A DNA stretch of 64,000 nt from Conus ventricosus (taxonomy: Eukaryota > Mollusca > Gastropoda > Neogastropoda > Conidae), in assembly GCA_018398815.1 (NCBI GenBank), contig CM031616.1, positions 32,249,792 to 32,313,791 on the forward strand. Reading direction: 5' to 3'. How positions within the stretch are numbered: position 1 is the stretch's first letter; each line of letters opens with the position of its first letter. Under the pieces are notes generated by a model, which was given only the letters and a program-made list of their open reading frames with translations, searched no databases and was not told the DNA's origin. Shown piece by piece: positions 1 through 60,294 of this stretch. The translations under genes and the position numbers were made by a program.

Positions 1-33
1 CACACAAAAAAATGTGAACAAAAATGTCACATC

Positions 34-85
<52 letters not shown>

Positions 86-1963
86 ACACACACACATACA
101 CACACACACAGATGACAAGCAGATATGACAAGAACAAAAAAGACATAACAATATGTTACTGCGTTGTACCTAAGGCCAGTCTGCTGCAAATGTTTACAGA
201 AATGTGGCTTTCTGTTAAGTCAAAAAGAGGAACAGACAATTTTAGAACCATAGTTGATGCATAAACAAACCAGTCAAACTTCTATTCTACAATGTTCAAG
301 AATCACAACATCATATAACCAACCAAGAAGCAGGGTGCCTTGGAGAAAGTTCAGCAACTATGAAGCAGTGTAGTGATTCAAAACACAGAACATTCCAGAA
401 ACAATTTATTGAACCCACTGCAAGCTAAGCTTCTGGTTTGCTTGCAAGGTACTAGGACTCTCAAGAAACTCCTAGAACTATTCTATTACCCTTGTATACC
501 TCATCTGGTAACATAACAACCTATGGAACAGTCCATTGGATCATTTCAAGCAGAATTTGTACACCTGTATCTGAAACAATCAACAATCCAAAACAAGGTG
601 AATCCATTTGTAACATGACATGACTGCCATGGGTTAGGCTGGACTGGGTTGTTCTGTGCACCATGGTCTGGAAGCTGGAAGATTAGACAAGAGTGAAAAA
701 TATGAGGCTCAGTTAGACTTTCCATGTCCCTACTACACTGGACTAAATAATACCAGACAATGTTGGATCAGAACAAGCGCCACTGAATACTACTTAACTC
801 ACTCAAAGGACGTTTTTACTTTGCACACTTCTAGGTTGCAAATCTGGTTAATCTATTCCACAGTTTCAGCAATGTTGTCTGTGTTTTTAATTGCCCAGTC
901 TTTTGGTTTGTGATTGAAGATTGGTTAGGTTCATGAATCTTGCTGAAGCTCAGTTTGCAGTGGGAAAAAAAGGCACTCTCAGCATGTTCTGGGAACTACT
1001 TGTGTGCATGCAAAGGGAAGTAACTGTATGAAAGCTCTCCTTTAATGGAAATCAGTTTGTGACTATGCTTCTGTGATGGAAATAAGTTTGTGGTTGTTTG
1101 ACATAAATTTCCATTCTCCTTTCATTTAGTTACAGCAAACTTTGTTATATGATACGGCCAAAATATTCAAGTTCACAATGCTTTGGAAATGAATGTGTGA
1201 AATTTCAGACCAAGAGATTGCTAAAATCCATTTCACAGCTATTTTTGAACAGTTCCAAGTTCAGTTGGTCTTATGAAATATCAGAGTCAAGGACCAATGA
1301 GCAGTGTACAAGGTCATGTTCCCTCCTTTGAGAAAAGAGCATTCAAACTTCAATTAAGAATCAGATCTTAATACACTGTAAATTCTGTGAACTAGATTTT
1401 GGATCATACTTCGGTTTTCACAGTCTAGATTTGCAAACCTTTGCTTCATTCAGTGAAGAATGGCCTTAGCAGTGCTGTGTGTCCTCTGGCAGTTTGCCTC
1501 ATGACTGCTCTGTGTGATCTACTGGGGGGTGCAACAGGGTAAAAAATCGGTATGGTAATGGATGTAGGAGCTAGAATGTGCGTTATGGTAGTAATACCAC
1601 TGTAGGAAAAAAGAAGATGAGACTATCTCGCTGTCTCTCTCTCTGTCCATCTATCTGTCTGTCTGTCTGTCAAAGGTTTTTCGTTTGTTTGTTCGTTCAT
1701 TTTTCACAGACATTTACTGGGGGCAACTTCCTTGTTGTATCTTTATGTAGTAACCATACGCTGCGTATGTGACTGAGACTGTAATTGGCTTATCATCACA
1801 TGGTTTTATGATCTGATCTGCTTTCCCTTATGAAGGAAGAAAGAACTGACAAGCAGTCAAGTGAATGGGTTAAAGGGCGAGTATGCGAATGAATCAGTGA
1901 GTAAACTCAGTCAATTATTGGTTAGTGGGCTGGTTGAAATGGTTGATTGATGTCCATTCCTAG
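1..1963. other. Upstream intron sequence, no gene recognised
   Basis: Starts with an (AC)n microsatellite (about 33-110). The rest is AT-rich with only short ORFs (at 656, 1149 and 1578) of no recognisable similarity and no paired splice signals. A short CTGT/TCTC-rich stretch lies at about 1625-1672. Confidence 0.5.
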
Positions 1964-50028
<48,065 letters not shown>

Positions 50029-52055
50029 AGTGAATGTGTGGGGGAAAGATGGTGTCATTAATATTATGCAAACCTATATGTTTGTCTTCCGTCCTGGGAA
50101 TCTGTTTGTCTGTTTTGAGTGTTTGCGGTAAATTGTTTGTTTTTGTGTGTTTGTTCATGTTTTAAAGTATGTTCATGTATTCAGTATGTGTTCCATGGTC
50201 TGATGTCTCAGTGTTTGTGTGTTATTTTGTATTGGTTGGTTTGTTATGTTGTATGTTAACTTTGCGTTTCCTTTTTTTTTTTTTTTCTTCCTGTTGAATG
50301 TCTGTCTGCCCTTTGTGAATATTTGTTTTGATTGTTATTTGTTTTGATGTTCAGTTGTTTTCGTTGCATGTATTGCATTGTTTATGTGTCTTGAAAATGA
50401 TTGTATGTTGGTACTGATGTTTGTTGATTTGTTATTCGTTGTTGTGAAGCATGGTGTGTATGTTAGTGCATTTGTGTAAGAAGCATGCGCACGTAAGAGA
50501 ATGTATGAGAGAGAGAGAGAGTGTAAGTGTGTGTGGCGATTGTTAGTTTGTTCATGACATGTTAATTTCTGTACTCACTGTGTGACATGTGTTGTGGATG
50601 AAAGTCGGAGTGATTTGTAATTGGCTTGTTCTCTTTCTGCTTTCCATCTCTACTCTCCCTTCTGTAAACATGGGAGAATGATTCAGATCAGGCAAATGGC
50701 CACAGTGTCTGCGTGTCTGAGTATATGGCTAAAGTAGTAAGTGTTGTTTTCTTTTTTTTTTTTTTCTCTTTCCTGTTTTTTTATCTCTTTTAAATGAAGC
50801 ATGCTCTTCATCCAGTGATGGGCTTTGTGCAAGGAGGTGATGCGTGAGTTGGGGATGGGGGTAAAGACCCAGGAAACATGCTGTACTTGAAAACAAAAAC
50901 TCTTGTTAAAGACTGGTATCCTTGTCATGTGAATGTGTCCACGTTGTTCCACAGACTATGCAAGTTTGCTGTTGAATTAATTCAGTGATCCATCATGAGA
51001 ACCTGAAAGTGCCTGACTCTCCAGAGCTTGACGTGAGATTGTTAACATGGCTTGATATGGTTTTCTTCTATTTTATACTCATCTCATCACTAGTTTCTCC
51101 TCTTTTTCTGTTCATGTTGCAGCTGTTTTGTTGTTGTTGTTTTTTGTTGCTGTTGTTGTTCTTGTTGTTGTTGCCATTGAGAAAGTTGTACTTGATATGG
51201 AATAGACAGTATTTAACATGTTGCAATGGAAGTATTCTCTACTAAATTATACCTGCACTACTCGTATCTTATATAGACTGTCAGTTCGGTTTGAAGTTTG
51301 GGCATGATCGACATCACTCCTGTGCAGACCTTGTGGATTTTAGTTGTGGCTTTTCACTTTTCATTATATTTGGCTCTGTTGGATGTTAGGTGTCATATGT
51401 GCTATCCCTTTGTTTCCACTGTTTGATTTCCTTACAAATAATGGCCCTCTCACGCTCTTTCTCTCTGTCTCATACTCACCCGGTGCACCACTACCACCAC
51501 CACCACCACATCTCCTGACCCTCTTTCTCTCCCTCTCTGAGGCCTTTGCATTCAGCTGGGCTATAAGCAATATCAATTGAACGTAGTTTATGTAATCTTT
51601 GTCGCTCTGTCTTGCTGTTTCTCTCTCTGTCTTGGTTCCTCTATCTGTATCTGTCTCTCTCTCTCTCTGCCTGCCTGTCTGTCTGTCTTTCTCTTTCTCT
51701 CTCTCTCTTCCTCTCTCTCTCTCTCTCTCTCTGGTTTAGCATTGTACTGATTGAACATTTGACCTGTTGATATTTGTCATTTAAGCGTTACACAAGTATT
51801 TACAAATCACAACATTACAGGTTTAATTCTGCTCGCTCTCCAAGCAAGCAACCTACAAGGATTTCATTTGATTTTTTTTTTCTCTCCAGCAAAATCATCA
51901 CTATTCTTTGATTGAACTCTTATTTGTACCTTTACCAGGCTGTTCCCACTTTGAAATTTCCAGTACACATTTGTTTCTGCTTCTCATTCAAGATAATCAG
52001 TTTATTATGAGTGCCACTATGCTGAAATTTACAATAAACTCAATAGAAATTTGAT
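50029..52055 (+). other. Probable 3' UTR with polyadenylation signal
   Basis: T/G-rich sequence without convincing coding potential follows the stop codon. The first AATAAA hexamer I find is at 52033-52038, so the transcript may carry a 3' UTR of about 2 kb ending near 52055. Short (CT)n and T-rich stretches occur inside (about 51640-51735). Confidence 0.45.
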
Positions 52056-52372
52056 CCAGGCAGACTGAACTAGTGTGGTGCGTGTGTGTTTGTGTGATTT
52101 GATGGCAGCTTTCAAGTGCCATCCAAGCTGGTTAGATTGAAGCCAAAGAAAAACAGCAAGATCAGTTCAACTGGGTCAACATAGGTTTTATGATAGCACT
52201 GGAGCTCAATACAAAAAAAAAAAAAACCCACAGGGGATTGGTTTTCTTTTTCTTTTCTATTTTCGTTTTCTTTCTTCTTCTTTTTTTTGTTTGCTTGTTG
52301 TTGTTGTTTCTTTAAAAAATCTTTTGATTTTTTTTCTTCTTGTTTTTTGAGTTGTTGTTGTCTTATCTTCCA

Positions 52373-52800
52373 CAGCCCCACAGGGACTATTAATTGCAGT
52401 CAGGTGATATATAGCCACACCCAGGCTTGTCTAGTCACAGCTGCCCAGCAATCCACAGGGAGCAGTTAGTATCAGTTGATCATGAGGCAACCCACTAGAG
52501 GAGACGCTGTACATGGTATTGAATCATGTTGATGGTGTTTGGTGGTGCCTGATCTGATCCAGGATGTACAGGAAGCTTTCAGCTAAGCTGTGTATTGATG
52601 ACAATAAACGCTACATTGTTAATCCTGGGTGACAGAGGGACCCTCCTTGAGGCGGCTTGATTAATCTACCTACCTCTTGACAACATTCCCCAGGAATAAG
52701 GCGACACCAGTAGCCTTAACATGAACTTGCCAAGGCCATGAATGTGGAGCAGAAATCGAAACTGATGTCACTATGAGAGCAGGGCATGATGGTCAGTGGG
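52373..52800 (+). repeat. Repeat family D, copy 3
   Basis: Shares CCAGCAATCCACAGGGAGCAG, ATCAGTTGATCATGAGGC, CACTAGAGGAGACGCTG and the tail GAAACTGATGTCACTATGAGAGCAGGGC with the copies at 9560 and 21030. Followed by an A-rich run (52801-52831). Confidence 0.55.
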
Positions 52801-52859
52801 CAAAAAAAAAAAGAAAAAAAGAAAAAAAAAAGTCACATCTTAATGTCATGGTGTGGATT

Positions 52860-52980
52860 GATAAGGGGATGCAGGTGAAGACAGGCAGATGGTAGTCAAG
52901 TTCAGGAACCAAGGGACAACAGCCAGCAAAGAGAACTCGGAGGGGTTATAGGGAGTTTCTTCCCTTTTATTTTTCTAACG
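52860..52980 (+). repeat. Repeat shared with 57890-58000
   Basis: GCAGGTGAAGACAGGCAG.., AACCAAGGGACAACAG.., CTTCCCTTTTATTTTT are colinear with CAGGCGAAGATGTAGTCAGG.., AGCCAAGGGACGGAATT.., CTTCCCTTTTGCATCC at 57893-57990. Type unknown. Confidence 0.45.
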
Positions 52981-53061
52981 TAGCGAGGAGCACACACCAG
53001 GCATACACTTGGAGCACTCTCCACGAAGGTTCACCAGGAACACTGCCCTGGGAACACTCTA

Positions 53062-53066
<5 letters not shown>

Positions 53067-53105
<39 letters not shown>
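53067..53105. repeat. (CT)n microsatellite
   Basis: A pure CT run of about 40 bp, 190 bp before the LTR element. Confidence 0.95.
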
Positions 53106-53109
<4 letters not shown>

Positions 53110-53295
53110 TGATGGGTGAGGACAAGGTACACTTGCAGACATAGGTCTGCATGTTCTATGGCAACTGTTGTCGCTGGCAGTAGTGACCAACTCACCACTG
53201 AAGGCATTTCAAAGATGCTGAGTCACCTCAGTGGTGTTCAGTGATGCCCATTCAAATCCATTGTGATTATGTAGCACAAAAGCTATGGTGCAGAT

Positions 53296-53454
53296 TGTCA
53301 CATAATTGGCTTAACCCAATTTGTACTTATCCGCATTCGGTTCGGCTATTCGCATTCATCCGCATTCGGTTCAAGGGTTAGTTTAATAAACGGTTGGCTT
53401 ATCGAGCATGCAGATGTCGGCCTGTTGTCTTACAGTCAGAGTACTAACTTCACA
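53296..53454 (+). repeat. Left LTR
   Basis: Starts TGTCACATAATTGG and ends ACTTCACA. Contains two copies of CCGCATTCGGTTC. Differs from the right LTR by AAGGG/AATGG and one extra A near the end. Confidence 0.92.
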
Positions 53455-53545
53455 TGGTGTCAGAAGTGGGATCACAGCTCACAGATAAGTATGGTTTGAT
53501 GTATTATGTTAACAGTTGTTAGAGTGTCAAGATTGTTAAGCAAAA

Positions 53546-53887
53546 ATGGCGAATGAGGAACAACAACAACAACAGAGACATTTTACAGCCAACATTCCAG
53601 CTCCTTCAAAACTAGACCTTCAAGGCCATGTAGAAACATCATGGAGAAAGTTCAAACGTCAGTGGCAGAACTATGCGATCGCCTCTAGACTCAACAAAGA
53701 AGAAAAGGAGTACCAGTGCGCCGTTTTCCTTGCCTGCATTGGAGAAGATGCCCTGGAAGTTTTCGACGGACTTCCTTTTGCAGAGGGAGAGAACAAAACG
53801 GACATTGATCTTGTCATCAAGAAGTTTGAGGAGTTTTGTATAGACACAACGTGTGAAGCATACGAGTCATACAAGTTCCACAAGAGA
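53546..53887 (+). pseudogene. Gypsy gag N-terminal fragment
   Basis: ATG at 53546 opens MANEEQQQQQRHFTA. The frame has WRKFKRQWQNYAIASRL, YQCAVFLACIGEDALEVF and IDLVIKKFEEFC, the N-terminal capsid-like region of Ty3/gypsy gag. It is open for about 114 codons and is then fused at about 53888 to antisense pol sequence, so the rest of gag, including any CCHC knuckle, is lost. Confidence 0.82.
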
Positions 53888-54957
53888 GAGCAGGAGGTCT
53901 TCTTCCACGCTGAGATAGTGTCGAACAGACCAGTATGGCTGGATCTTCTCATTAGGGCAGTGTTCGGGCCATCCTTCATGAATGAATCTCTTGATTTCTG
54001 AGCAGACTGGGTCCTTGCTAAGCTCTTGCCGGATCTGGTCGAGTCTCGATGGTGTGGCTGGAGCACTGGAGAGGACCTGATCCACCATGGAGTCAGCTTC
54101 TTCTTCTAGCTGTTTGTCTTCTTTCTGTGCCAGTCGAACCGGTGCTCTAGACAGGGCATCCGCAGTGATCAAGTCCTTGCCTTTTTTGTATTCCATCTGG
54201 AAGGAGTATCGCATCACACGCATGCGGAATCGCAGTAGACGAGGTGACAGCTCATCGAGATGTTTGGTCTTCAAGAGCGTCAGGAGTGGTCTGTGATCTG
54301 TTTCAATGACCAAGTCTTTGATACCTGTGATGTATTCTCGAAATTTCTCACATGCCCAGGCCACTCCCAATGCTTCTTTCTCCACTTGGGCATAGTGCTG
54401 CTCCGTTGGAGTGAGTGACCTGGATGCATAGAAGACTGGTTTGAAAATGCCGTCATCCTGTTTCTGCTGCAGTACTGCTCCAAGGCCATAGGACGAGGCG
54501 TCTGTAGACAGACGGGTCTTCTGGCTCGGGCTGTAGTGAGCCAGAACAGGTGCTGAGCTGAGCTGTCTTTTGATGCGTTGGAAGGCTTCTTCTTGTGGGG
54601 CATCCCAGGTCCAGTCATTTTCTTTCTTCAGGAGGTCTCTGAGAGCCCTGGTGTCATCTGCCAGATTGGCACCAGCAAACTTGGCGACGTGGTTGACCAT
54701 ACCAAGTAGACGTCTGAGTTCGGTGATGTTGGTTGGTGTAGGAAATTTTGTGATGGCGACGACTTTCTCAGGGTCAATGGTGATGCCCTCTGGGGAGATG
54801 ATCTGTCCCAAGAACTTGATCGACGGCTTTGAAAATTCACATTTGTCTGGGTTCAGAGTCAGTCCAGCATCACTCTGCTTCTGCATCACCTGGCGGAGGC
54901 ATTCATCATGTTCTTTCTGGTCTTTCCCATGAACGAGGATGTCATCCAGATACGGCA
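53888..54957 (-). pseudogene. Inverted gypsy pol segment: RT C-terminus, RNase H and linker
   Basis: The minus frame starts at the RT catalytic YLDDILVHG (about 54930-54957) and continues CEFSKPSIKFLGQIIS (RT thumb), WTWDAPQEEAFQRIK, RLSTDASSYGLGAVL (RNase H first Asp), YASRSLTPTEQHYAQVEKE, VIETDHRPLLTLL and DALSRAP, ending with the IRQELSKDPVCSEIK linker. It is intact over about 350 codons but lacks the RT N-terminus. Orientation is opposite to gag, integrase and LTRs. Its linker end (53888-54030) is duplicated in plus orientation at 54955-55097. Confidence 0.9.
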
Positions 54958-55849
54958 AGAGCTTAGCAAGGACCCAGTCTGCTCAGAAATCAAGAGATTC
55001 ATTCATGAAGGATGGCCCGAACACTGCCCTAATGAGAAGATCCAGCCATACTGGTCTGTTCGACACTATCTCAGCGTGGAAGAAGACCTCCTGCTCTATG
55101 GAACCAGACTGGTCATCCCTGAGAAGTTGAGGCCAGACATCCTGGAGAAAATTCACACGGGACATCAAGGAATCGTCAAGTGTCGGGCTCGAGCACGAGA
55201 AAGTGTGTGGTGGCCAGGTTTGTCTGCCCAGATCGAGTCTATGGTGGAACACTGTCCTATCTGCGTTCGAGAGAGACAAATCCCCCCAGAGCCCCTAATT
55301 CCCACAGACACCCCTGATTACCCCTGGCAGAAGATAGGCATGGACCTTTTCGAACTGAAGAAAGAACAGTACCTGATCGTTGTGGACTATTATTCTAGAT
55401 TCATCGAGCTAGCCCTCCTCAGGCAGACTACCGCTGACTGTGTGATCAACCACTGCAAGAGCATGTTTTCCAGACATGGAATCCCAGAAGTTGTTATGTC
55501 GGACAATGGCTGCCAGTTCACCAGCTGCCAGTTTGCAGCCTTCGCAGAGAAATATGGATTCACACATGTCACAAGCAGTCCATACTACCCTCAAGCTAAC
55601 GGAGAAGCAGAGAGAGCAGTACAGACAGTGAAGTCTCTCATGAAGAAAGCAGAAGACCCTTACCTGGCTCTCCTCAGCTATCGGGCAACACCACTTCAGC
55701 AGGGACTGAGCCCAGGAGAGCTACTCATGGGACGAAAGCTGCGAACCACAGTACCCATACTGCCATCAACCTTGAAGCCGGGGGACAAAAAGAGAAAAAT
55801 TCGAGGAGCAGGACAAAGTTGTCAAACAGAAGCAGAAGATGAACTTTGA
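54958..55849 (+). pseudogene. Gypsy integrase
   Basis: After the linker IRQELSKDPVCSEIK and WSVRHYLSVEEDLLLYG come the zinc-binding HTGHQGIVKCRARARE and CPICVRER (H2C2), the catalytic core with GMDLFELKKEQYLIVVDYYS (first Asp), VVMSDNGCQFTS (second Asp) and SPYYPQANGEAERAVQTVK (Glu). The catalytic D,D-35-E triad is present. A frameshift at about 55790-55805, in an A-rich stretch, separates it from the C-terminal tail. Confidence 0.9.
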
Positions 55850-56333
55850 CAGAGCACACCGCACAAGAACAGCTCCTCCACTTACTCCAGGACAACCTGT
55901 GTGGATCAAGCCATCGGGGGCACCAGGGACCGTCGTTCAGTCCTTCCCCTTCCGGTCCTATGAAGTGCAGACTCCCAGTGGCAGACAGAGGAGGAACCGG
56001 CGTCACCTGGTCCCCAGGGAACTCAAACCTCAGACCCCTTGCAGAGTTCCTAGGGAGGCCTCCTCTCTGTACCCTGTGTCCATGGGAGATCCTGCAGAGG
56101 AAGACGATCCGGGTCCTGAGACCGAGACACCATGGCGGCCCGCCGTGGTCCCTACCTCGTCCCCAAAACCCCATCAAGCAAATCAACTGTCCCCGGGTAC
56201 ACTCCAGAACTCCAGACGTGGGAACCCCATCCAGAGGCCAGATCCCCAGCCAGAAGACCAGCCTGCTACGCCTATGGTCCAGACCTCTAGATGTGGCCGT
56301 GCCATCAGGAAGCCAGACCGCCTGGACCTCTGA
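55806..56333 (+). pseudogene. Gypsy integrase C-terminal tail, shifted frame
   Basis: KMNFDRAHRTRTAPPL, PGQPVWIKPSGAPGTV, FPFRSYEVQTPSG and RRNRRHLVPREL are the GPY/F-type tail of gypsy integrases, ending CGRAIRKPDRLDL and TGA at 56331-56333. The frame is offset from the core by a one-base change upstream. The proline-rich stretch 56100-56280 is typical of this region. Confidence 0.82.
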
Positions 56334-56432
56334 CCTGGTTCCCTGGATGCTATGTTTGAAGAAAAGAAAAGAAAAAAAACTAGAGACGCTAACGTTTATA
56401 AATCTATGTCCATTTCCTGAAAGAAAGGGGGA

Positions 56433-56590
56433 TGTCACATAATTGGCTTAACCCAATTTGTACTTATCCGCATTCGGTTCGGCTATTCGCATTCATCCGC
56501 ATTCGGTTCAATGGTTAGTTTAATAAACGGTTGGCTTATCGAGCATGCAGATGTCGGCCTGTTGTCTTACAGTCAGAGTACTACTTCACA
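56433..56590 (+). repeat. Right LTR
   Basis: Same sequence as the left LTR apart from the two differences noted there; preceded by the polypurine tract and followed by CAGAT. Confidence 0.92.
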
Positions 56591-56835
56591 CAGATCTGGA
56601 ATATAATCAAAATCTATCAATCATTTGACGTAAAAGAAAAATGCTGGACACATAAGTAATTACAAGCATAAACATGAATCTCATTTGAAATACTTACTTT
56701 TACAATTGTAAAATGTGATTGTATATGTCTTGTCAAATAACTTGCACAGTTCCTTAAAACTTCATAAAATGGGTGACCTATGTGGGTTTGTTTTTTGTTT
56801 TTTTGTTTTTGCATGAAACAAACGTTTGAACAAAA

Positions 56836-56837
<2 letters not shown>

Positions 56838-56875
<38 letters not shown>

Positions 56876-56910
56876 CACACACACACACCACACACACACA
56901 CATACACGCA
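56838..56910. repeat. (AC)n microsatellite
   Basis: AC run with a few interruptions downstream of the retroelement. Confidence 0.93.
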
Positions 56911-57333
56911 CGAGAAGGGGAAGGATGGGGGAGTGGAGGGCTGTGTTAATTTTTGTTCACATGCATAAATGTGTTTATTGAATAAAATGGACAAAAAATA
57001 ATCCTTTGTTGACATGAATGTAGTTTGTTTCTGTGGTAGGATTCTCAAGCATAGATTTCAAATATATTCCCTGAAGTCTTTAATATCCACAAAAACCAAC
57101 ATAAGTTTCAATCTTGAAAGTGTTAAACATTCTAACTTTACATATCTTAATGCATCACAGAGCTTTTTATTTCTCAAAAACTTGGGTCTGTTCAACACAC
57201 TCACACACAGAGAAAGTTAAACTTATTCACATGGGAGACGGATAAACTGAGATGATTATTGATGAGACATTGGAAGGTTACCATTGGGATAAAATGCAGA
57301 TTTGGGAGGTTACTATTTTTCTCTATTGCTAAT

Positions 57334-57336
<3 letters not shown>

Positions 57337-57377
<41 letters not shown>

Positions 57378-57422
57378 GCATGTGTGTGTGTGCATGCGTG
57401 CGTGAGTGTGTGTGTGTGTGTG
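57337..57422. repeat. (CT)n then (GT)n microsatellite
   Basis: CT run 57337-57372 followed by GT-rich sequence. Confidence 0.92.
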
Positions 57423-58140
57423 AATCAATCCAATTTGTTATCCCTGACCTTACCCAAAAACCCCAGCGTTCAGGTATAGGTCAGGGGGAAGATAGGACTG
57501 ACAGGCTTCATTCAAGGCGAAAAACTTCCATGTTCGTTTTGTTCAGGACTTCATTACTCTTTCCTTGGAAAATGCATAGCTTTCGTGTTAATGGATACAC
57601 TAAAAGAAAAATGCAATGGCAAGTGTAATGTGCAAAAGCAAGTCACCAGTTAAACAACAGACCTAGAATAAAGTTTATAATGAAAAATGTTTAAGTAACG
57701 TTAGATGAAAACCGATTTTATTCGGAGTTTCTTTGGGTATCCATTACAGAGATGTATGGTCAGCTATCTCCGTCATGCTGTGGGCATAAACATTGCGGGA
57801 GACATTTTCATTCGTTAATGTGTTCGATTGCAACGCTGCAGTTCGGAATTTTTCATCGTTTCTTACTTAATTGTGTGAGGTTGTGGAGCGGTAGAGAGAG
57901 AGCAGGCGAAGATGTAGTCAGGAGCCAAGGGACGGAATTCAGTCAAGGAAAAGCCGAGGGAGAAAGTGGAGTTACTTCCCTTTTGCATCCTAAGCCCCCA
58001 GGAACACCCCATTTCAGCTGATGGTTGAGTTTTAACGTCATCACAGCAAATGCTTCTAGGGACAAGTTGTGTGCTGCAGCATGTAGAGTCAGTTAACGTG
58101 TTTTGTTCCCTTTTTATAACTTCTCAGGTAGGTTGAGTTC

Positions 58141-58175
<35 letters not shown>

Positions 58176-58800
58176 ATGTAGTAAGCCTCTACTGTTAGCA
58201 TTCCGTCAACTATTTATTTTCGATTTTCTGCCATACTGTGTTTATCTCCGATTAATGCGCTAGGATATTCCAAACACTTATTCGTGCTGTGAATATTTTC
58301 TTACTTATAAATTTCATGATCGAATGTTTGCATTGTTCTTGGAAGGGTTTTCCGTATAGTATTGGGGTCTGTCTCCAGGGTTTTACTTAGGAAATTAAGA
58401 AGGCTTCTGTGGTTTTCTTTGAAAGTCGACTATCAAACGATGTATTTTACAGTGTGATCAGTATTCTTCTCTGAGTTCTTTGTTTTATGGTTTCTGTTGA
58501 TGGCTTTCGACAGCGATGTAGCCTCTCTTTTTTAAATGGCAGTCTATCAAACTGCCGAGACATTCATTGTCAAGGGAGCGAAATCTCTCATAGAAGGCAT
58601 TTAGCGTTTTAAACGACAAGGATCCAGAGCGTAGTGGAGAAGTGAGTAATTGGCCGATTAGCAGTAGTTCCACCACCTAGTTTGGATCTTTGAACTGCGT
58701 AAAGGATTAGAAGTTGACGGGTAATTATAATTTGTCAAGTGAAAGTAATCATCAATGCGATTATAGGGCTCCCCAAGTTCGAACCTTTTTTTTTTTTTTT
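57423..58800. other. No gene recognised
   Basis: Short ORFs only. 57893-58000 is the second copy of the repeat at 52860-52980, and a (GT)n tract lies at 58145-58170. No splice-flanked similarity to any family was seen. Confidence 0.45.
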
Positions 58801-59112
58801 AATAACAAACAAGCAGGGTAACTCTTGCTCCCACAAGAAAATAACTCCAAAGGAATGCTGCTGACGACACCCAACCCTCGAGCAGACATGACGGCACAGA
58901 GCACACAGAACCGACATGGAAACATCCCCATAAAATGACGTTCCAAGCGTGCCCATATACCCTGTACCGAACACATAGATCCAAGAACTGGGTCATGGCT
59001 GCCTAAACACAAGAAGAAGATGTCTGCTTGGCGATTCCGCGTCGTAGGCAGCATTTTTTTGGAGTTATGTTTTCTTGTGGGAGCAAGAGTTACCCTACTT
59101 GTTTGTTGTTTC
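58800..59112. mobile_element. Hairpin-type inverted repeat (family H)
   Basis: 58801-58866 and 59036-59110 are reverse complements with a few mismatches, sharing AACAAACAAGCAGGGTAACT and TTGCTCCCACAAGAAAA / TTTTCTTGTGGGAGCAA. The loop is about 170 bp. Likely a non-autonomous fold-back element; no ORF. Confidence 0.75.
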
Positions 59113-59712
59113 TCGATCGTTTACTGTTCCCTGCCTTATGTCATATGTACTTTCCTTTCTTTAACAGTCAAAAGGGAGACCAAATTACCACTCGGACTTC
59201 GAAGCATCTAGTTTGGTGATTGGGGCTCATCAGCTGATGTTGTCCAGTAAAGGTAAACAGACCGAGCCCATGACAGTTGACTGGTAGGGGTCTCCCCCTT
59301 GTTCAGCTGACGATGCTGTAACGTACTGTGCTGATGCTCCTGTCAGCCTGTTTGAATGCGCCTGGGTAGCGGTGGTATAGCTTTCTGTTAGGTAATTACT
59401 GTATAAAAAGTGCCCTCGGAAGTTGCTGGAGAGTTAATGTCAATTTGGTGGTGTGTTTGTTTGGCTGTTGTGTAGGAAATGTGTGTTGTGCATGCTGGTG
59501 TGTGAGAGAAAGAGATTCATTGTGTATGAACATGGTGGTAGGCTATAGAGGAAACGTGGATAAGCGCATGACCCTAGGACGTTTCTTTGTTTAAATCCCA
59601 GTGTAAACTGAACTTTAGGGAGAGTGGAAGAACGAGAAAGATCGGAGAGAACAACAACATTACACGAGGGACACAGAAGCGTGAGAAGTACAGACTGGGG
59701 GCCATGCGTTGT

Positions 59713-59761
59713 TTTGAATGGAAAAAACAACAACAACAAATACGCCCATGTCTTAACGTAA

Positions 59762-59802
<41 letters not shown>

Positions 59803-59847
59803 GAATGGGAAAAAAACAACAACAAATACGCCCATGTCTTAACGTAA

Positions 59848-59888
<41 letters not shown>

Positions 59889-59935
59889 GAATGGAAAAAA
59901 ACAACAACAACAAATACGCCCATGTCTTAACGTAA

Positions 59936-59974
<39 letters not shown>

Positions 59975-60019
59975 GAATGGAAAAAAACAACAACAACAAA
60001 TATGCCCATGTCTTAACGT

Positions 60020-60056
<37 letters not shown>

Positions 60057-60062
60057 GTGTGT
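59713..60062 (+). repeat. 86-bp minisatellite, four copies
   Basis: The unit TTGAATGGAAAAAACAACAA..AAATACGCCCATGTCTTAAC..GTAAGTGTGCG(TG)n starts at about 59713, 59800, 59887 and 59973. Each copy ends in a (TG)n block of variable length. Non-coding. Confidence 0.92.
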
Positions 60063-60245
60063 GTGTGTGAGAGAGAGAAAGAGAGAGAGAGAGAGAACAC
60101 AAAGTGCAGACACAATGCAGTGAACATATTGAGAATTGTTTATTGATGCTCAAAACTACATGAAGTATGATCATTTGCATTGTGAATCCATGATATAACT
60201 TCACTATCCACAACTTCCGCATAATTTTTTTTCTTGTCTGGATTA

Positions 60246-60247
<2 letters not shown>

Positions 60248-60294
<47 letters not shown>

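Larger units (their letters stand above)
53296..56590 (+). mobile_element. Ty3/gypsy LTR retrotransposon, internally deleted and rearranged
   Basis: Two LTRs (159 and 158 bp), TG...CA ends, flanked by CAGAT at 53291-53295 and 56591-56595. Immediately after the left LTR is TGGTGTCAGAAGTGGGATC (primer-binding-site position), and AAGAAAGGGGGA precedes the right LTR (polypurine tract). Internal order: gag N-terminus (+), RT C-terminus and RNase H (inverted, -), integrase (+), integrase C-terminal tail (+). Gag remainder, protease and the RT fingers and palm N-terminus are missing, so the 3.3-kb copy is defective. The LTRs differ at about two positions, so the insertion is recent. Confidence 0.92.
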
